Both the position numbers and the translations under genes were made by a program. Shown here one piece after another: positions 43,129-52,689 of a DNA stretch of 64,000 nucleotides. The number at the start of each line of letters is the position of its first letter. The first letter of the stretch is position 1. The stretch is from Streptomyces peucetius (lineage in GTDB: Bacteria; Actinomycetota; Actinomycetes; Streptomycetales; Streptomycetaceae): contig NZ_CP107567.1 of the NCBI RefSeq assembly GCF_025854275.1, positions 6,820,001-6,884,000 of the forward strand, in the 5' to 3' direction. A model generated the notes under the pieces. It had not been told where the DNA came from. It was given only the letters and a program-made list of their open reading frames with translations, and made no database searches.

Positions 43129-44544
43129 GTGCCGTCGATGCTCGATGCCGTCGTCGTGGGAGCGGGCCCCAACGGGCTGACCGCCGCGGTCGAACTGGCC
43201 CGCCGCGGCTTCTCGGTCGCCGTCCACGAGGCCCTGGACACCGTCGGCGGCGGCGCGCGGACCGAGGAGCTCACCCTCCCCGGCTTCCGCCACGACCCCT
43301 GCTCCGCGGTCCATCCGCTGGGCATCGGCTCTCCCGCCTTCGGCGCCCTGCCCCTGGCCCGCCACGGCCTCGAATGGCTGCACCCCGAACTGCCCCTCGC
43401 GCATCCGTTCCCGGACGGCACCGCTGCGGTGCTCAGCCGCTCCGTGGGCGAGAGTGCCATGTCCTTCGGCGCGGCCGACGCCGGTGCGTACCGCAGGCTG
43501 GTCGCGCCCTACCTCGGCCACTGGGACGACCTCGCCGCCGACTTCCTGCGTACCCCCTGGGACGGGCTGCCCCGCGACCCGTACCGCTACGTCCGCTTCG
43601 GCCTCGACGCGATCCGGCCCGCGAGCATGCTCGCCCGCCGCTTCCACGGCGAGAAGGCGCGCGGCCTGCTCGCCGGGCTCGCCGCCCACGCCATCGCCCC
43701 CACCAGCGGCCTGGCCACCGGCGGCATCGCCCTGCTGTTCGCCCTCGCCGCGCACGAGGTCGGCTGGCCCGTCCCGCGCGGCGGCTCCCAGGCCATCTCC
43801 GACGCCCTCGCCTCCTGCCTGCGCGAACAGGGCGGCACCATCCACACGGGCACCACGGTCAAGCGGCTCGACGAGCTGCCGCCGGCCCGGGCGTACATCT
43901 TCGACACCTCGCCGACCGCCCTCGCCAGGATCGCCGGCCTCGGCCAGGCGTACTGGCGCTACAAGTACGGCGCCTCCGCCTTCAAGATCGACTACGCGCT
44001 GTCGGGCCCGATGCCGTGGACCGCCGAGGAGGCCCGCACCGCCGGGACCGTGCACATCGGCCCCACCGCGGCCGAGATCGAGACCGCCCTCGGCGCGGCG
44101 GTCTCCGGCCGCGCGCCAGAGGCCCCGTTCCTGATCACCGCCCAGCCGAGCGTGATCGACCCCGGCAGGGCGCCGGAGGGCAAGCACGTCCTGTGGGCGT
44201 ACGGACATGTGCCGGCCGGCTGGGAGGGCGACGCGACCGAGGCGATCGAACGCCAACTGGAGCGCTTCGCCCCCGGCTTCCGCGACCTGGTCCTGGCCCG
44301 CGCCGTGGCCGGCCCGCCCCAACTGGCCGCGCGCAACGCCAACTACGTCGGCGGCGACATCGCCTGCGGCGCGTTCGCCGGCCTCCAGACCGTCATCCGC
44401 CCGAGGCTCGCCCGCGTCCCCTACGCCACCGCGCACCCCGCGGTCTTCATCTGCTCCTCCGCCACCCCGCCGGGTCCCGGAGTCCACGGCATGTCCGGCC
44501 ACCACGCGGCAAAGGCCGTCTGGCGCCGCCTCCGGGAGCGATGA
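43129..44544 (+). CDS. Phytoene-desaturase-like NAD(P)/FAD-dependent oxidoreductase
   Basis: 471 residues with GTG start; AAAGGAG lies 7 bases upstream. An FAD Rossmann motif opens the protein ([20 protein letters not shown]) with the usual acidic end of strand 2 ([22 protein letters not shown]). A second mononucleotide region is [20 protein letters not shown], and the C-terminus carries [22 protein letters not shown], the flavin-contact segment of the CrtI/NDPK-like family. The substrate is unknown; no carotenoid genes are near. It is probably cytoplasmic or peripheral. Confidence 0.9.
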   Translation: MPSMLDAVVVGAGPNGLTAAVELARRGFSVAVHEALDTVGGGARTEELTLPGFRHDPCSAVHPLGIGSPAFGALPLARHGLEWLHPELPLAHPFPDGTAAVLSRSVGESAMSFGAADAGAYRRLVAPYLGHWDDLAADFLRTPWDGLPRDPYRYVRFGLDAIRPASMLARRFHGEKARGLLAGLAAHAIAPTSGLATGGIALLFALAAHEVGWPVPRGGSQAISDALASCLREQGGTIHTGTTVKRLDELPPARAYIFDTSPTALARIAGLGQAYWRYKYGASAFKIDYALSGPMPWTAEEARTAGTVHIGPTAAEIETALGAAVSGRAPEAPFLITAQPSVIDPGRAPEGKHVLWAYGHVPAGWEGDATEAIERQLERFAPGFRDLVLARAVAGPPQLAARNANYVGGDIACGAFAGLQTVIRPRLARVPYATAHPAVFICSSATPPGPGVHGMSGHHAAKAVWRRLRER

Positions 44545-44676
44545 CACCGGCGCCGACGACCACGGCCCCATGACGCCTCGTCAGCAGGCCGCCCGGCCAC
44601 GGCCGTCGGGCAGCTTGTTGCCCGATGTGGACGGTCGTGGCTCCCCGCGCCCCGGGGGCCTGGAATAATCCCGCTC

Positions 44677-45228
44677 GTGGATGACGACCAGCTGGTGCCG
44701 CTGACAGGCGGCACGCACGGCCCCGACGGCCTGCCGGCGGTGTCTCCGCCTTCCGTGTCCTGGCCCCAGTGGCGTGACGACCATCCCGTCACGGCACCCG
44801 GCGGACGTCCGTACCTGCTGGCCGCGCTGCGGATGACGGTCCCCGCCGGCCGGCACTGGCAGCAGCACCGGCTGGTCGAGAACGTCCACCTGCCCGCCAG
44901 GCTCGGGCCGCTCTTCAGCACCGTGCCGGTCAGCCACTCGTTGCTCCAGGAACCGCACGGCGGCCGACGCTGCCGATTCAGTACCACCGGCCTCCGGCTG
45001 TGGCAGGACAGCGATCCCGGCCGCTGGCCGAACACGCTCTACCGGCAGTTCGAGGAACAGGACGGCCCGCGGCAGGGTCTCGGCGAGGTGAAGATGACGC
45101 TGCGCCTGCGGTCCAGGGACGGTGTCACCGTGCAGGTCGAACGCACCATGAGCGAGTGCAACGTGCGAGCCGACGCCCGGCTCCTGCTCGCTCAGCTCCC
45201 CGGGCAGCTCGACGACGTCCGGCCGTGA
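44677..45228 (+). CDS. Hypothetical protein
   Basis: 183 residues from a GTG at 44677; GGAATAATCC lies shortly before the start and may hold promoter bases. I do not recognise the family. It is soluble, rich in Arg, Leu and Pro, without signal peptide, helix repeats or cysteine pairs. Sequences such as PAGRHWQQHRLVENVHLPAR and VTVQVERTMSECNVRADARL suggest an alpha/beta fold. It follows the oxidoreductase after 132 bases. The 219 bases after it, up to the PL8 gene, hold no gene I would call; a possible gene remnant is listed among the rejected items. Confidence 0.7.
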   Translation: MDDDQLVPLTGGTHGPDGLPAVSPPSVSWPQWRDDHPVTAPGGRPYLLAALRMTVPAGRHWQQHRLVENVHLPARLGPLFSTVPVSHSLLQEPHGGRRCRFSTTGLRLWQDSDPGRWPNTLYRQFEEQDGPRQGLGEVKMTLRLRSRDGVTVQVERTMSECNVRADARLLLAQLPGQLDDVRP

Positions 45229-45447
45229 CCGCGCCCGGTGGCCCGGGCGACACCAGGAACCGCGCCGATCCCTCCGGTGGCGGTGATCAGTCGACGTCGC
45301 CGCGGGTGTCCCCGAGCCGCGGGTCGTCGACCCAGTTGGTCGACGAGACGCCCTCGATGGTGGCACCGCAGGTGCCCCATCGGGGTTTGTTGCTCTCCCT
45401 GCCGAGTTGTGGCGGTCGTCGTGATCGTCGCGGTCGTGGTCGTCGGG

Positions 45448-47871
45448 TCAGGCGAGGCGCACGGTGATCTTCTGCGGTGCGCCCGCCTGGGCGGTGAGAT
45501 CACCGAAAGTGATCCTCAGTGCCGAGCCGATGCCTGTCGCCAGCACGGTGGCCGGCTTGGAGAGCACGGCGGAGACGTCGCGGTGCCAGGTGATCTCCAG
45601 CGAGGTGGCCCGGCGGGCGGGGTCGGACACCACGACGGTGGCGGTGCCGTCGCGCCGCTCCGTGATCAGGACCGACGCGGGGGCGTCGGCGGTGATCCTC
45701 TCAACCCGGCCCGCGGCCCAGAAGTTGACGGCGGTGAGGCCGAGGCGCGGAGCACGGATGCCCTGCAGGCTCCCGGTGTTGGCCAGGATTCTCACCCGGC
45801 CCCTCTCCGCCGCTCGCCGGGCGGTGGCGGCGGCGCCGGCTCCGGGGAGGAGCACGTAGGTGTAGGAGGCGTCGGCGGGGTCCACGCCGTGGTCGGTGAA
45901 CAGCGTCAGATAGCGCCGCGTGACCGGGTCGGTGGTGCCGTTGACGTTGATGTCCTTCCAGGCTCCGGTGCGTTCCTCACGTACGGCGCGGAGCCGGCCG
46001 CCGTCGGGGAAGACGTAACCGGCCTGTCCGGCGATGTGCGCCCAGCTCGCGTCGTCGAAGGTTCCCGTCCAGCCCTGGGTGCTCGGCTGGGCGATGCCGT
46101 CGACGGTGAGGACCGGGGCGCCGTTCGCGCCGAGGTTGCGGTTGTCGACGGTGGTCTCGACGGCGTACCCGTCGGTGGAGGTGATGCCGGCGCCGAGGCA
46201 CACGACGGAGTCGTCCAGCCAGAACCAGGACTTCTTGGCGCTCATCGTGCTGAAGAGACCCTTGAGGTGCTGTCCGGTGGCGCCGAACCGGCCGTCGGTG
46301 GTGCCACCGACCCACTGGGCGTCCGGGCAGGGCTGGCCCCAGTTGCCGCCGGCACCGTCCGGGAGGGGCTTGCGGGAAGCGGTGATGCCGGGGAGGCGGT
46401 AGGGGTCGACGGTCGGCCAGAAGGCGTCGGAGTAGTGCTCGAGACCGAAGTCGTCGCCCCACCAGGACAGCCAGCCGGCTCCGGTGTGATATCCGCGGGC
46501 GTTCTCGCCGTTGCCGAACTCGTAGTGGGCGATGTGCTCGGCGGCCATGGACACGGAGGCGGCCCAGCCGGGGCGCCGGTGAGTGGCCCGTGCCATGTTG
46601 TGGAAGAGCCGGTGCTCGACCGGCTCAGGGGCGGCCTTGACGGTGTCGTCGTCCTGCAGGGCCTGGAGCAGGGCCGCTCGGCTCAGGCCGAGGCCGGTGT
46701 TGCTGAGCGCCGGGCGGTAGTAGTCCCGGCGCAGCCACCCCTTGACCATGGCACGCCAGCGGGCGTTCTCCTCCGCGCTCGCGCCCTGGCCGACGAGCAG
46801 CACGGTGGCCAGCAGACTGTGCGCGCGGGTGTGGTCGGAGGTCCCCTGCCGGGTGATCCCGCGGGAGGACACGTTGTCCATCATCAGGCCGTTGTAGATG
46901 AACGGCGCGACGGCACGGTCGACGGTGTCGAGGAACAGCTGCGTGTTCGGGTCGTCGATCTGCCAGGGCGATCCGCGCAGCAGCGCCAGCAGCCGGCCCA
47001 CGCCGTCGTGGAGGACCGCTCCGTATCCGCCGATGTAGGGGACGTTGCGGTGCTGGATGAACGAGCCGTCGGCGTAGAACCCGTCGCCCGAGGTGACATA
47101 CGGGAACACAGGGCCGAGGGCGGCCGCCGCCGAGGTGATCCTGTCCGGGTTCCTGCCGACGACGCCCCGCAGGATGACGCTCCGGCACAGGTCCACGCGG
47201 TTGGCACCCGTGCTCGTCCCCGTGTACCTGTCGAAGACCGAGTCCGGTACGAAGTGGTCGACGGCCCGGCAGTAGTTGTAGATCTGTGTCTGCGTCAGGT
47301 GGTCGTAGAGCAGGACACAGGTGTCCATGAGCATCTGCGGCACACCGATCTGCCAGTTCCACCAGTTGCCGTACCGGGCGGTGCCCTCGTTGTAGACCTC
47401 GGAGTACAGGTGGTCGAGGCCGGTCAGGACCGCGTCACGCAGGGCGGTGTCCCCGGTCAGTCCCGTCCCGGGCTGGCAGTAGGCCTGTGCCATGGTGTTC
47501 AGCCGGTTGTAACTGGTGCCCATCCGCGCCGAGTAGGCATAGGACTCCGCATCGGTGTCCGGATCGGGGTCCGCCCACACCTGGTCGGCCCAGAGCGCAC
47601 CGCTCGTGGGTGCCATGGTGTCCAGATGGGCCCTCGCGCTGGTGCCGAGAGCCGCCAGCAGCGTCCTGAACGGCTCCGCCGCCGGGTTGACCCCCGTGCC
47701 CAGGATCAGCTCGCGCCACTTCGCGCGCAGTACGCCGAAGTCGTCGGCTGCGTCGCCGCCGTCGGTTTTCGAGGCGGACGCCGGGTGGGCGGCCAGGCCG
47801 CCGGCACCTGAGGCGAGGACAGCTCCTGCGGCGGTCCGGACGAAGGTACGGCGTGACCACGTAGGTGGCAT
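45448..47871 (-). CDS. Polysaccharide lyase family 8 (hyaluronate/chondroitin/xanthan lyase-like), Tat-exported
   Basis: 807 residues. The leader MPPTWSRRTFVRTAAGAVLA is a Tat signal with twin arginine, cut near AAHPASASK. The PL8 alpha/alpha toroid follows with the catalytic cluster: Asn in GNWWNWQIGVPQ, then His and Tyr in DGSFIQHRNVPYIGGYG and Arg in the helix that follows. The Trp/Asn aromatic patch and C-terminal beta-sandwich (YTYVLLPGAG onwards) complete the usual length. PL8 enzymes split uronic-acid polysaccharides by beta-elimination; hyaluronan is the common substrate in streptomycetes. It lies on the same strand as the sugar transporter genes, 200 bp behind the dehydrogenase pseudogene. 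Confidence 0.93.
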   Translation of the reverse strand: MPPTWSRRTFVRTAAGAVLASGAGGLAAHPASASKTDGGDAADDFGVLRAKWRELILGTGVNPAAEPFRTLLAALGTSARAHLDTMAPTSGALWADQVWADPDPDTDAESYAYSARMGTSYNRLNTMAQAYCQPGTGLTGDTALRDAVLTGLDHLYSEVYNEGTARYGNWWNWQIGVPQMLMDTCVLLYDHLTQTQIYNYCRAVDHFVPDSVFDRYTGTSTGANRVDLCRSVILRGVVGRNPDRITSAAAALGPVFPYVTSGDGFYADGSFIQHRNVPYIGGYGAVLHDGVGRLLALLRGSPWQIDDPNTQLFLDTVDRAVAPFIYNGLMMDNVSSRGITRQGTSDHTRAHSLLATVLLVGQGASAEENARWRAMVKGWLRRDYYRPALSNTGLGLSRAALLQALQDDDTVKAAPEPVEHRLFHNMARATHRRPGWAASVSMAAEHIAHYEFGNGENARGYHTGAGWLSWWGDDFGLEHYSDAFWPTVDPYRLPGITASRKPLPDGAGGNWGQPCPDAQWVGGTTDGRFGATGQHLKGLFSTMSAKKSWFWLDDSVVCLGAGITSTDGYAVETTVDNRNLGANGAPVLTVDGIAQPSTQGWTGTFDDASWAHIAGQAGYVFPDGGRLRAVREERTGAWKDINVNGTTDPVTRRYLTLFTDHGVDPADASYTYVLLPGAGAAATARRAAERGRVRILANTGSLQGIRAPRLGLTAVNFWAAGRVERITADAPASVLITERRDGTATVVVSDPARRATSLEITWHRDVSAVLSKPATVLATGIGSALRITFGDLTAQAGAPQKITVRLA

Positions 47872-48071
47872 GGAGGCTCCCGGTGAGTCGGTGCAACGCC
47901 TGTGCTGCACAGTCGGTGTCGCGGTTTCTAGCACGCGATTTCATCGATCAGCAATGGTTCTCGCACGCTCTTGAGTGATTCTTCGTTTTTCGAAGGGAAA
48001 CGATGAAGAACGTAAGCAGAGTGATGGCGCTCCCGGGCACGGCTTCCTGCGCGTCACCGAGGTCGCGGGAC

Positions 48072-49050
48072 TCACGCCGAGCGTGTCAGCGCCTCCGCCC
48101 GTACCGGATCGGCGAACGGCACTCCCCGCGCGTACCGCTCGAGTTCGTCCAGCGCCGCCTGCGCCATCCGGCCCAGCTCGTTGCCGAGCGAGCCCGCCAC
48201 ATGCGGGGTCAGCAGCACGTTGGGCAGGTGGTACAGCGGGGACGTGGCGGGCAGGACCTCCGGTTCGGTCACGTCCAGCACCGCGTTCAGCCGTCCCGCG
48301 GCGAGCTCCTCCGTCAGGGCCTGTGTGTCGACCAGCGAGCCGCGGGCCGTGTTGATGAGCGTGGCCCCGTCCGGCAGCAGCCGCAGCCGGGCCCGGTCGA
48401 ACAGGTGCCGCGTCTCGGGAAGTTCGGGCGCGTGGACGGTCACCACGTCGCTCGAGCGGACCAGTGTGTCCAGGTCCACCGCACGGGCCCCGAGCCGCGC
48501 CGCCTCCTCCTCGTCCGCGTACGGGTCGTACAGCAGCACCCGCAGGTCGTACGGGCGCAACAGCTCGACCACCCGCCGCCCGATCCGCGACGCGCCGACG
48601 ACTCCGACCGTACGGCGGTAGTTGCCGCCCGGACCGATGATGTCGATGGGGCTCACCCGGGCACGCTCGTCCCGGTACACGCGACTCGCGTGCAGCACCC
48701 GTTTGCCGGCGAACAGGATCGCGGCGACGGTGTACTCCGCCACCGGCAGCGCGTTCGCCCCGGCCGCCGAGGCGACTGTCAGGCCCCGCTCCCAGCAGGC
48801 GTCGGTGATGTGGTCGCTCCAGTGCCTCGGCGGTCAGCGGCGGGCATCCCCAGCCGGTCACCAGCGCCTCCGCCGTGGCGAGCACGTCGGCCCGCGCCGG
48901 GTCGGCGAAGTCGTGGACCACCACGGACGGATCGGTGTCGGCGACCGCCGTCAGGCGCTCCAGGGCCGCCCGGTCGAACAGCGCGTCCCGGACCGGCAGG
49001 TCCATGGCAAGGACGGTGCGGGGTCGGCGGTACGGGGACGGATGCGTCAC
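48072..49050 (-). pseudogene. D-2-hydroxyacid dehydrogenase, broken by deletion and frameshift
   Basis: The N-terminal frame starts at the GTG overlapping the permease stop and encodes DLPVRDALFDRAALERL and EALVTGWGCPPLTAEALER. It then breaks off near 48805. A different frame continues with HITDACWERGLTVASAAGAN, LPVAEYTVAAILFAGKRVLH, the NAD-binding GVVGASRIGRRVVELLRPYD and VTVHAPELPETRHL, ending at 48072. The about 16 residues that normally join these parts (around LRAVVHAAG) are missing, so roughly 50 bases were lost and the frame was shifted. Such enzymes reduce or oxidise 2-keto/2-hydroxy acids of sugar or uronate breakdown. The gene is the last of the transporter operon. Confidence 0.82.
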
Positions 49051-49961
49051 TTGACGGCTCCTGCGGTCAGGCCGGAACGCCAGTGGCGCTGGAGCGCGAC
49101 GAAGGCCACAGCGAGCGGAACGACGGACAGCAGCGAGCCTGTGATGACGAACGAGTAGAGCTGCGGTTCCTGGGCGAGCGTGGCGTTCCAGTTGTAGAGG
49201 CCCAGGCCCACCGGGTAGAGAGCCGAGTCGTTCAGCATCACCAGGGGCAGGAAGAAGTTGTTCCAGCTGCCGGTGAAGGAGAAGAGGAAGATCGTCACGA
49301 AGGCGGGGGAGAGCATCGGCAGTGCGACCGACCGGAAGGCCCGCAGCTCGCCGGCGCCGTCGAGCCGGGCGGCCTCCAGCGTCTCGCCGGGGACGTAGCT
49401 CTCCGAGAAGACGCGGGCCAGATACACCCCGAAGGGGTTCACCAGGCCGGGGATCAGCACGGCCCAGTACGAGTTGACCAGTCCGGCCTCCGACGCCATC
49501 AGGTACATCGGCAGCGAGATGACGGTGTGCGGGACGAGGATGCCGAGCAGCACCAGTCCGTACAGCTTCTCCTTGCCGCGGAAGCCGTACGTGTGGAAGG
49601 CGTATCCGGCGAGCAGGGAGATCAGGGTGGAGGCGAGAGCGCCGACGACCGAGTACAGCATGCTGTTCGCCATCCAGCGGCCGAAGACCCCGTCCTGGTA
49701 CGCGAAGAGGTCGGCGAGGTTGGTGAAGAGGTTGAACTCCGCGAGCCGGAATCCCGGCCGGCCGAACAGGTCGCCGTTGTTCTTGGTGGCGTTGACCAGC
49801 AGCCAGCTCAGGGGCATCAGCGTGTAGACCGCGACGATGCCGAGCAGCGTGTTGACGACGGCCCTGGAGGACCAGGACGGGCCGGTGGGTGTGCGGCGGG
49901 GCGCGGCCTGCGGGGCGCGTCGTGGGGGAGCGGGGGTGCGCGGCGGAGCGGTGACGGCCAT
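49047..49961 (-). CDS. Carbohydrate ABC transporter permease (MalG family)
   Basis: 304 residues; GGAGG lies 7 bases before ATG 49961 (a GTG at 49967 overlapping the previous stop is too close to it). About six membrane helices follow a Pro/Ala-rich N-terminus. The EAA loop that docks the ATPase is visible in TLEAARLDGAGELRAFRSVA, followed by LPMLSPAFVTIFLFSFTGSW. Together with the next gene it forms the CUT1-type channel for an oligosaccharide. No ATPase is encoded here, as is usual in Streptomyces, where the shared MsiK ATPase serves many sugar importers. Confidence 0.93.
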   Translation of the reverse strand: MAVTAPPRTPAPPRRAPQAAPRRTPTGPSWSSRAVVNTLLGIVAVYTLMPLSWLLVNATKNNGDLFGRPGFRLAEFNLFTNLADLFAYQDGVFGRWMANSMLYSVVGALASTLISLLAGYAFHTYGFRGKEKLYGLVLLGILVPHTVISLPMYLMASEAGLVNSYWAVLIPGLVNPFGVYLARVFSESYVPGETLEAARLDGAGELRAFRSVALPMLSPAFVTIFLFSFTGSWNNFFLPLVMLNDSALYPVGLGLYNWNATLAQEPQLYSFVITGSLLSVVPLAVAFVALQRHWRSGLTAGAVK

Positions 49962-49963
49962 GG

Positions 49964-50863
49964 TCACGCCTCCTTCCAGCGGTTGCCGAGCTTGGTGATG
50001 ACGAAGGAGAGCACGGCACCGAGCAGCGCCAGCAGCAGGGACGCCGCGGCGGCCAGGCCGTAGTCGTGCTCGGTGAAGGCGGCCTGGTAGATGTACATCA
50101 CCGGGCTCCAGTCCTGGGAGACGGCGGACGACCGGCTGCGCAGCACCTCCGGCTCGTTGAAGAGCTGGATCGCGCCGACGGCGGTGAAGAGCATGGTGAG
50201 GACGACGGAGGAGCGGATCATCGGCAGCTTCACGGACAGGGCGGTGCGCAACTCGCCCGTGCCGTCGACCGTGGCCGCCTCGAGCATCTCCCTCGGCACG
50301 GCCTGCAGCGCGGCGTAGAAGATCACCATGTTGTAGCCGATCCACTGCCAGGCGGCGGCGTTGGCCATCGAGAAGACCACCCCGTCGGGGCCGAGGAAGT
50401 CCCACTCCGCCCCGAAGGCCCGCAGAAGGTCCACCACCGGACTGAGACCCGGTGTGTAGAGGAAGCCCCAGATGATCGCGGCGATCAGCCCGGGTACGGC
50501 GTGCGGCAGGAAGTACGCCAGCTGGAAGAACTTCTTCGCCCCGGCCATCGCCGAGTCCACCAGCAGGGCGAGCGCCAGCGCGCCGCCCACCATCACCGGG
50601 ATGTAGATCACGCAGTACAGGGCGATGTGCAGGAAGCCGCGGTGGAACGTCGGGTCTCCCAGGGCCCGCAGGTAGTTCCCCGCGCCGACGAAGAGCGTCT
50701 GCGTGCCGCCGAATCCGAGACCGGAGGTGGCCTGTTCACGGAACAGGCTCATCCACAGCGAGTACGCGACGGGCGCGACGAGGGTGGCGAGGAAGAGTGC
50801 GAGGAAGGGGGCGATGAAGAGGGCCGGCGTGCTGCGCTGCCCCGGGGCGAGCCGGGAGGTCAT
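49964..50863 (-). CDS. Carbohydrate ABC transporter permease (MalF family)
   Basis: 299 residues with six predicted membrane helices: ALFIAPFLALFLATLVAPVA, HIALYCVIYIPVMVGGALAL and later ones. The EAA loop is EMLEAATVDGTGELRTALSV with LPMIRSSVVLTMLFTAVGA. It pairs with the MalG-like protein and needs the binding protein encoded upstream, whose gene carries a nonsense codon. A perfect 15-bp hairpin separates it from that gene. Confidence 0.93.
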   Translation of the reverse strand: MTSRLAPGQRSTPALFIAPFLALFLATLVAPVAYSLWMSLFREQATSGLGFGGTQTLFVGAGNYLRALGDPTFHRGFLHIALYCVIYIPVMVGGALALALLVDSAMAGAKKFFQLAYFLPHAVPGLIAAIIWGFLYTPGLSPVVDLLRAFGAEWDFLGPDGVVFSMANAAAWQWIGYNMVIFYAALQAVPREMLEAATVDGTGELRTALSVKLPMIRSSVVLTMLFTAVGAIQLFNEPEVLRSRSSAVSQDWSPVMYIYQAAFTEHDYGLAAAASLLLALLGAVLSFVITKLGNRWKEA

Positions 50864-50950
50864 CGGCGGTGGCTCCTTGGATGGTCGGCGGCCGGGGCGG
50901 GAGGGCGCGGGAGACGTTCCGCAGCCCGGGGCGCCCCGGCGGCCGTGGTC

Positions 50951-50995
50951 CCGGTCCGTGCGGGGCGGCCGGCGGCTCCACCCCGCACGGACCGG
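50951..50995 (-). terminator. Intercistronic hairpin between binding-protein and permease genes
   Basis: CCGGTCCGTGCGGGG at 50951 pairs perfectly with CCCCGCACGGACCGG ending at 50995 around a 15-base loop. It lies directly behind the binding-protein stop and about 90 bases before the first permease. In sugar-transport operons such hairpins stabilise the upstream message or act as partial terminators, giving more binding protein than permease. Confidence 0.82.
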
Positions 50996-51005
50996 ACGGC
51001 GGTGG

Positions 51006-52334
51006 TCACTTGGCGAGCTTCAGCCCGCGGTCGGTGACGGCCTTCTCGGCCGCGGCCTGGCCGGCCCGGAAGGCGGGCCAGAACTCACCGGTCTTCTGCG
51101 CCTTGCCGAACTCCGCCTGCAGCGTCATCGTCGTGGAGTTGTGCACCGGGCTCCAGGTCCAGTTCTCGGCGATGTTCGGGACCTGGGCGGCGGCGACGGC
51201 GTAGATGTCCTGACCGCCGAAGAACGAGGCGTCGAAGGTCGACTCGGCCGTGGCGCGCAGCTTCTCCGCCGCGGGCAGGGCACTGGAGGTGCCGGCCGCG
51301 AGCCGGGCCTTGACGGCCGCCTCGTCGGTGGTGGCCCACTTGATGAACTCGGCTGCCGCCTCGGCCTTGTCGCTGTCCTTGGTGACGGCGAAGGCCGAGC
51401 CGCCGACCGCGCCGGTGACGGGCGTCCTCCAGTGCGGGAGAGGAGCCTCGGCCCACTTGCCGGCCTGCTCGGGGTAGGTGGTCCTGATGGAGCCGGCGCT
51501 CCAGGACGCGCCGATCAGGGCGATCGCTCTGGAATCCGTGACGGCCTTGGTGGCCTCGGGGCTCCAGGCCTTGTGGTTGAGGACGAGGTCGTTCTGGACC
51601 AGGTCCTTCCAGTAGTCGGCGACCTTCTTGGTGGCCGGGTCGGTGATGCTCACCTTCCACGCGTCGCCTTCGGTGCCGTACCACTGTGCACCGGCCTGCT
51701 GGGCCAGGCCCGCCCAGGTGGCGGTGTCGTCGCCCCAGAAGTCGAGCAGCCGGGCCTGCCCCCTGGAGGCGGTCCTGACCTTCTGGGCGGCGGTCCTGAA
51801 CTGGTCCCAGGTGGTGGGGACTTCGATGCCGTACTGCTCGAAGAGGTCGGTGCGGTAGTAGAGCGTCTGCGGTCCGACGTCGTAGGGAGCGGCCCATGTC
51901 CTGCCGCCGAGGGTGACCAGGCTCCGCACGGCCTCGGGGGCGTAGCTCTCGACGGCCGGGCCGAGTTCGGCGCTGCTGTCGCGCAGCAGTCCCTGGGTCA
52001 CCAGGTCGGGCACGGCCTGGTACTCGACGTTGACGACGTCCGGGGCGTTGCCCGCTTTGACCGCCTTGGAGATCTTGTCGTACCCGCCGTTCAGACCGGC
52101 GGGAATCTCGGCGAAGGTGACCTTGATGTCCGGGTGGGACTTGTTGAATGCGGCGGCCATGTCCTTGGTGCCGGGCATCCAGGATCAGTAGGTGATCTCG
52201 ACGGGCTTGCCGGCGGCGCCGGTTCCCGAGTCGGAGGCACCGGAGTCGGAGCCCCCGCAGGCGGTGGCCAGTACTGCCAGGGAGGCCAGTGCGGCCGCAA
52301 GGGCCGTGGAGGTCTTACGGAAGGTGGGCGGCAT
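51006..52334 (-). pseudogene. Sugar ABC transporter binding lipoprotein with in-frame stop codon
   Basis: From ATG 52334 the frame encodes 49 residues: a lipoprotein signal (ALAAALASLAVLATACGG), a Ser/Asp/Gly linker and KPVEITY. Codon 50 is TGA (52185-52187), exactly where the family has Trp (ITYWSWMPG). The same frame then stays open for the whole 390-residue extracellular binding domain (SWMPGTKDMAAAFNKSHPDI onward, KAGNAPDVVNVEYQAVPDLV, LFEQYGIEVPTTWDQFRTAA). A single TGG to TGA change would explain it. Re-initiation at Met 52178 would give a protein without signal. Unless it is a sequence error, uptake through this transporter should be lost. Confidence 0.82.
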
Positions 52335-52386
52335 GGCGCTGCTCCTCGGGGAGGCCTGCAGAAGGCGGCGAGTCGACGCATATCTT

Positions 52387-52403
52387 TCGACCAGAAACGA
52401 TCA
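52387..52403. promoter_or_regulatory. Putative regulator site 1, 17-bp motif
   Basis: TCGACCAGAAACGATCA is 15/17 identical to the motif at 52616. It lies 53 bases before the leftward binding-protein start. A shorter copy, ACAAACGATCA, follows at about 52421. It is a candidate operator for the divergent DeoR/LacI-type regulator. The remaining gap (52404-52615) otherwise shows no gene. Confidence 0.55.
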
Positions 52404-52615
52404 GAGTCAATAGGGAATGAACAAACGATCATCAAGGCGCGATATCGATCCGCTTGAGCGCACGCGCCGCCCAGGACCGCCTCCGCCCGCCTGTCGACCG
52501 GCCCTGGCCGGGGAGAAGCCGCCCGGTTCCAGCCGCCGGGGCAGCTCGTCGGCAGCCCCACTCAAGTCGCCGAGTGGGGCCTGGGTGGTGGTTGAGCGCC
52601 CCGACGGATGATTGA

Positions 52616-52632
52616 TCGAGCAGAAACGTTCA
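52616..52632. promoter_or_regulatory. Putative regulator site 2, 17-bp motif
   Basis: TCGAGCAGAAACGTTCA has the same orientation as the copy at 52387 and lies 57 bases before the regulator start. The two copies thus have mirror distances to the two divergent starts, which fits joint control and autoregulation. Confidence 0.55.
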
Positions 52633-52689
52633 CGGTCGATCAGTGGGCGGCTACACTGCATCAACCGACGAGGAGGGGACCGGGACCAC

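Noticed and set aside
45287..45400. Possible gene tail on the minus strand behind PL8 (peptide ending STNWVDDPRLGDTRGDVD)
   Set aside because: The ending looks protein-like, but there is no start, no recognised domain and only about 35 residues; left uncalled.
52185..52187. TGA in the binding-protein gene as a selenocysteine codon
   Set aside because: The family has Trp at this site, no SECIS-like hairpin is apparent and selenoproteins of this family are not known; a nonsense mutation is simpler.
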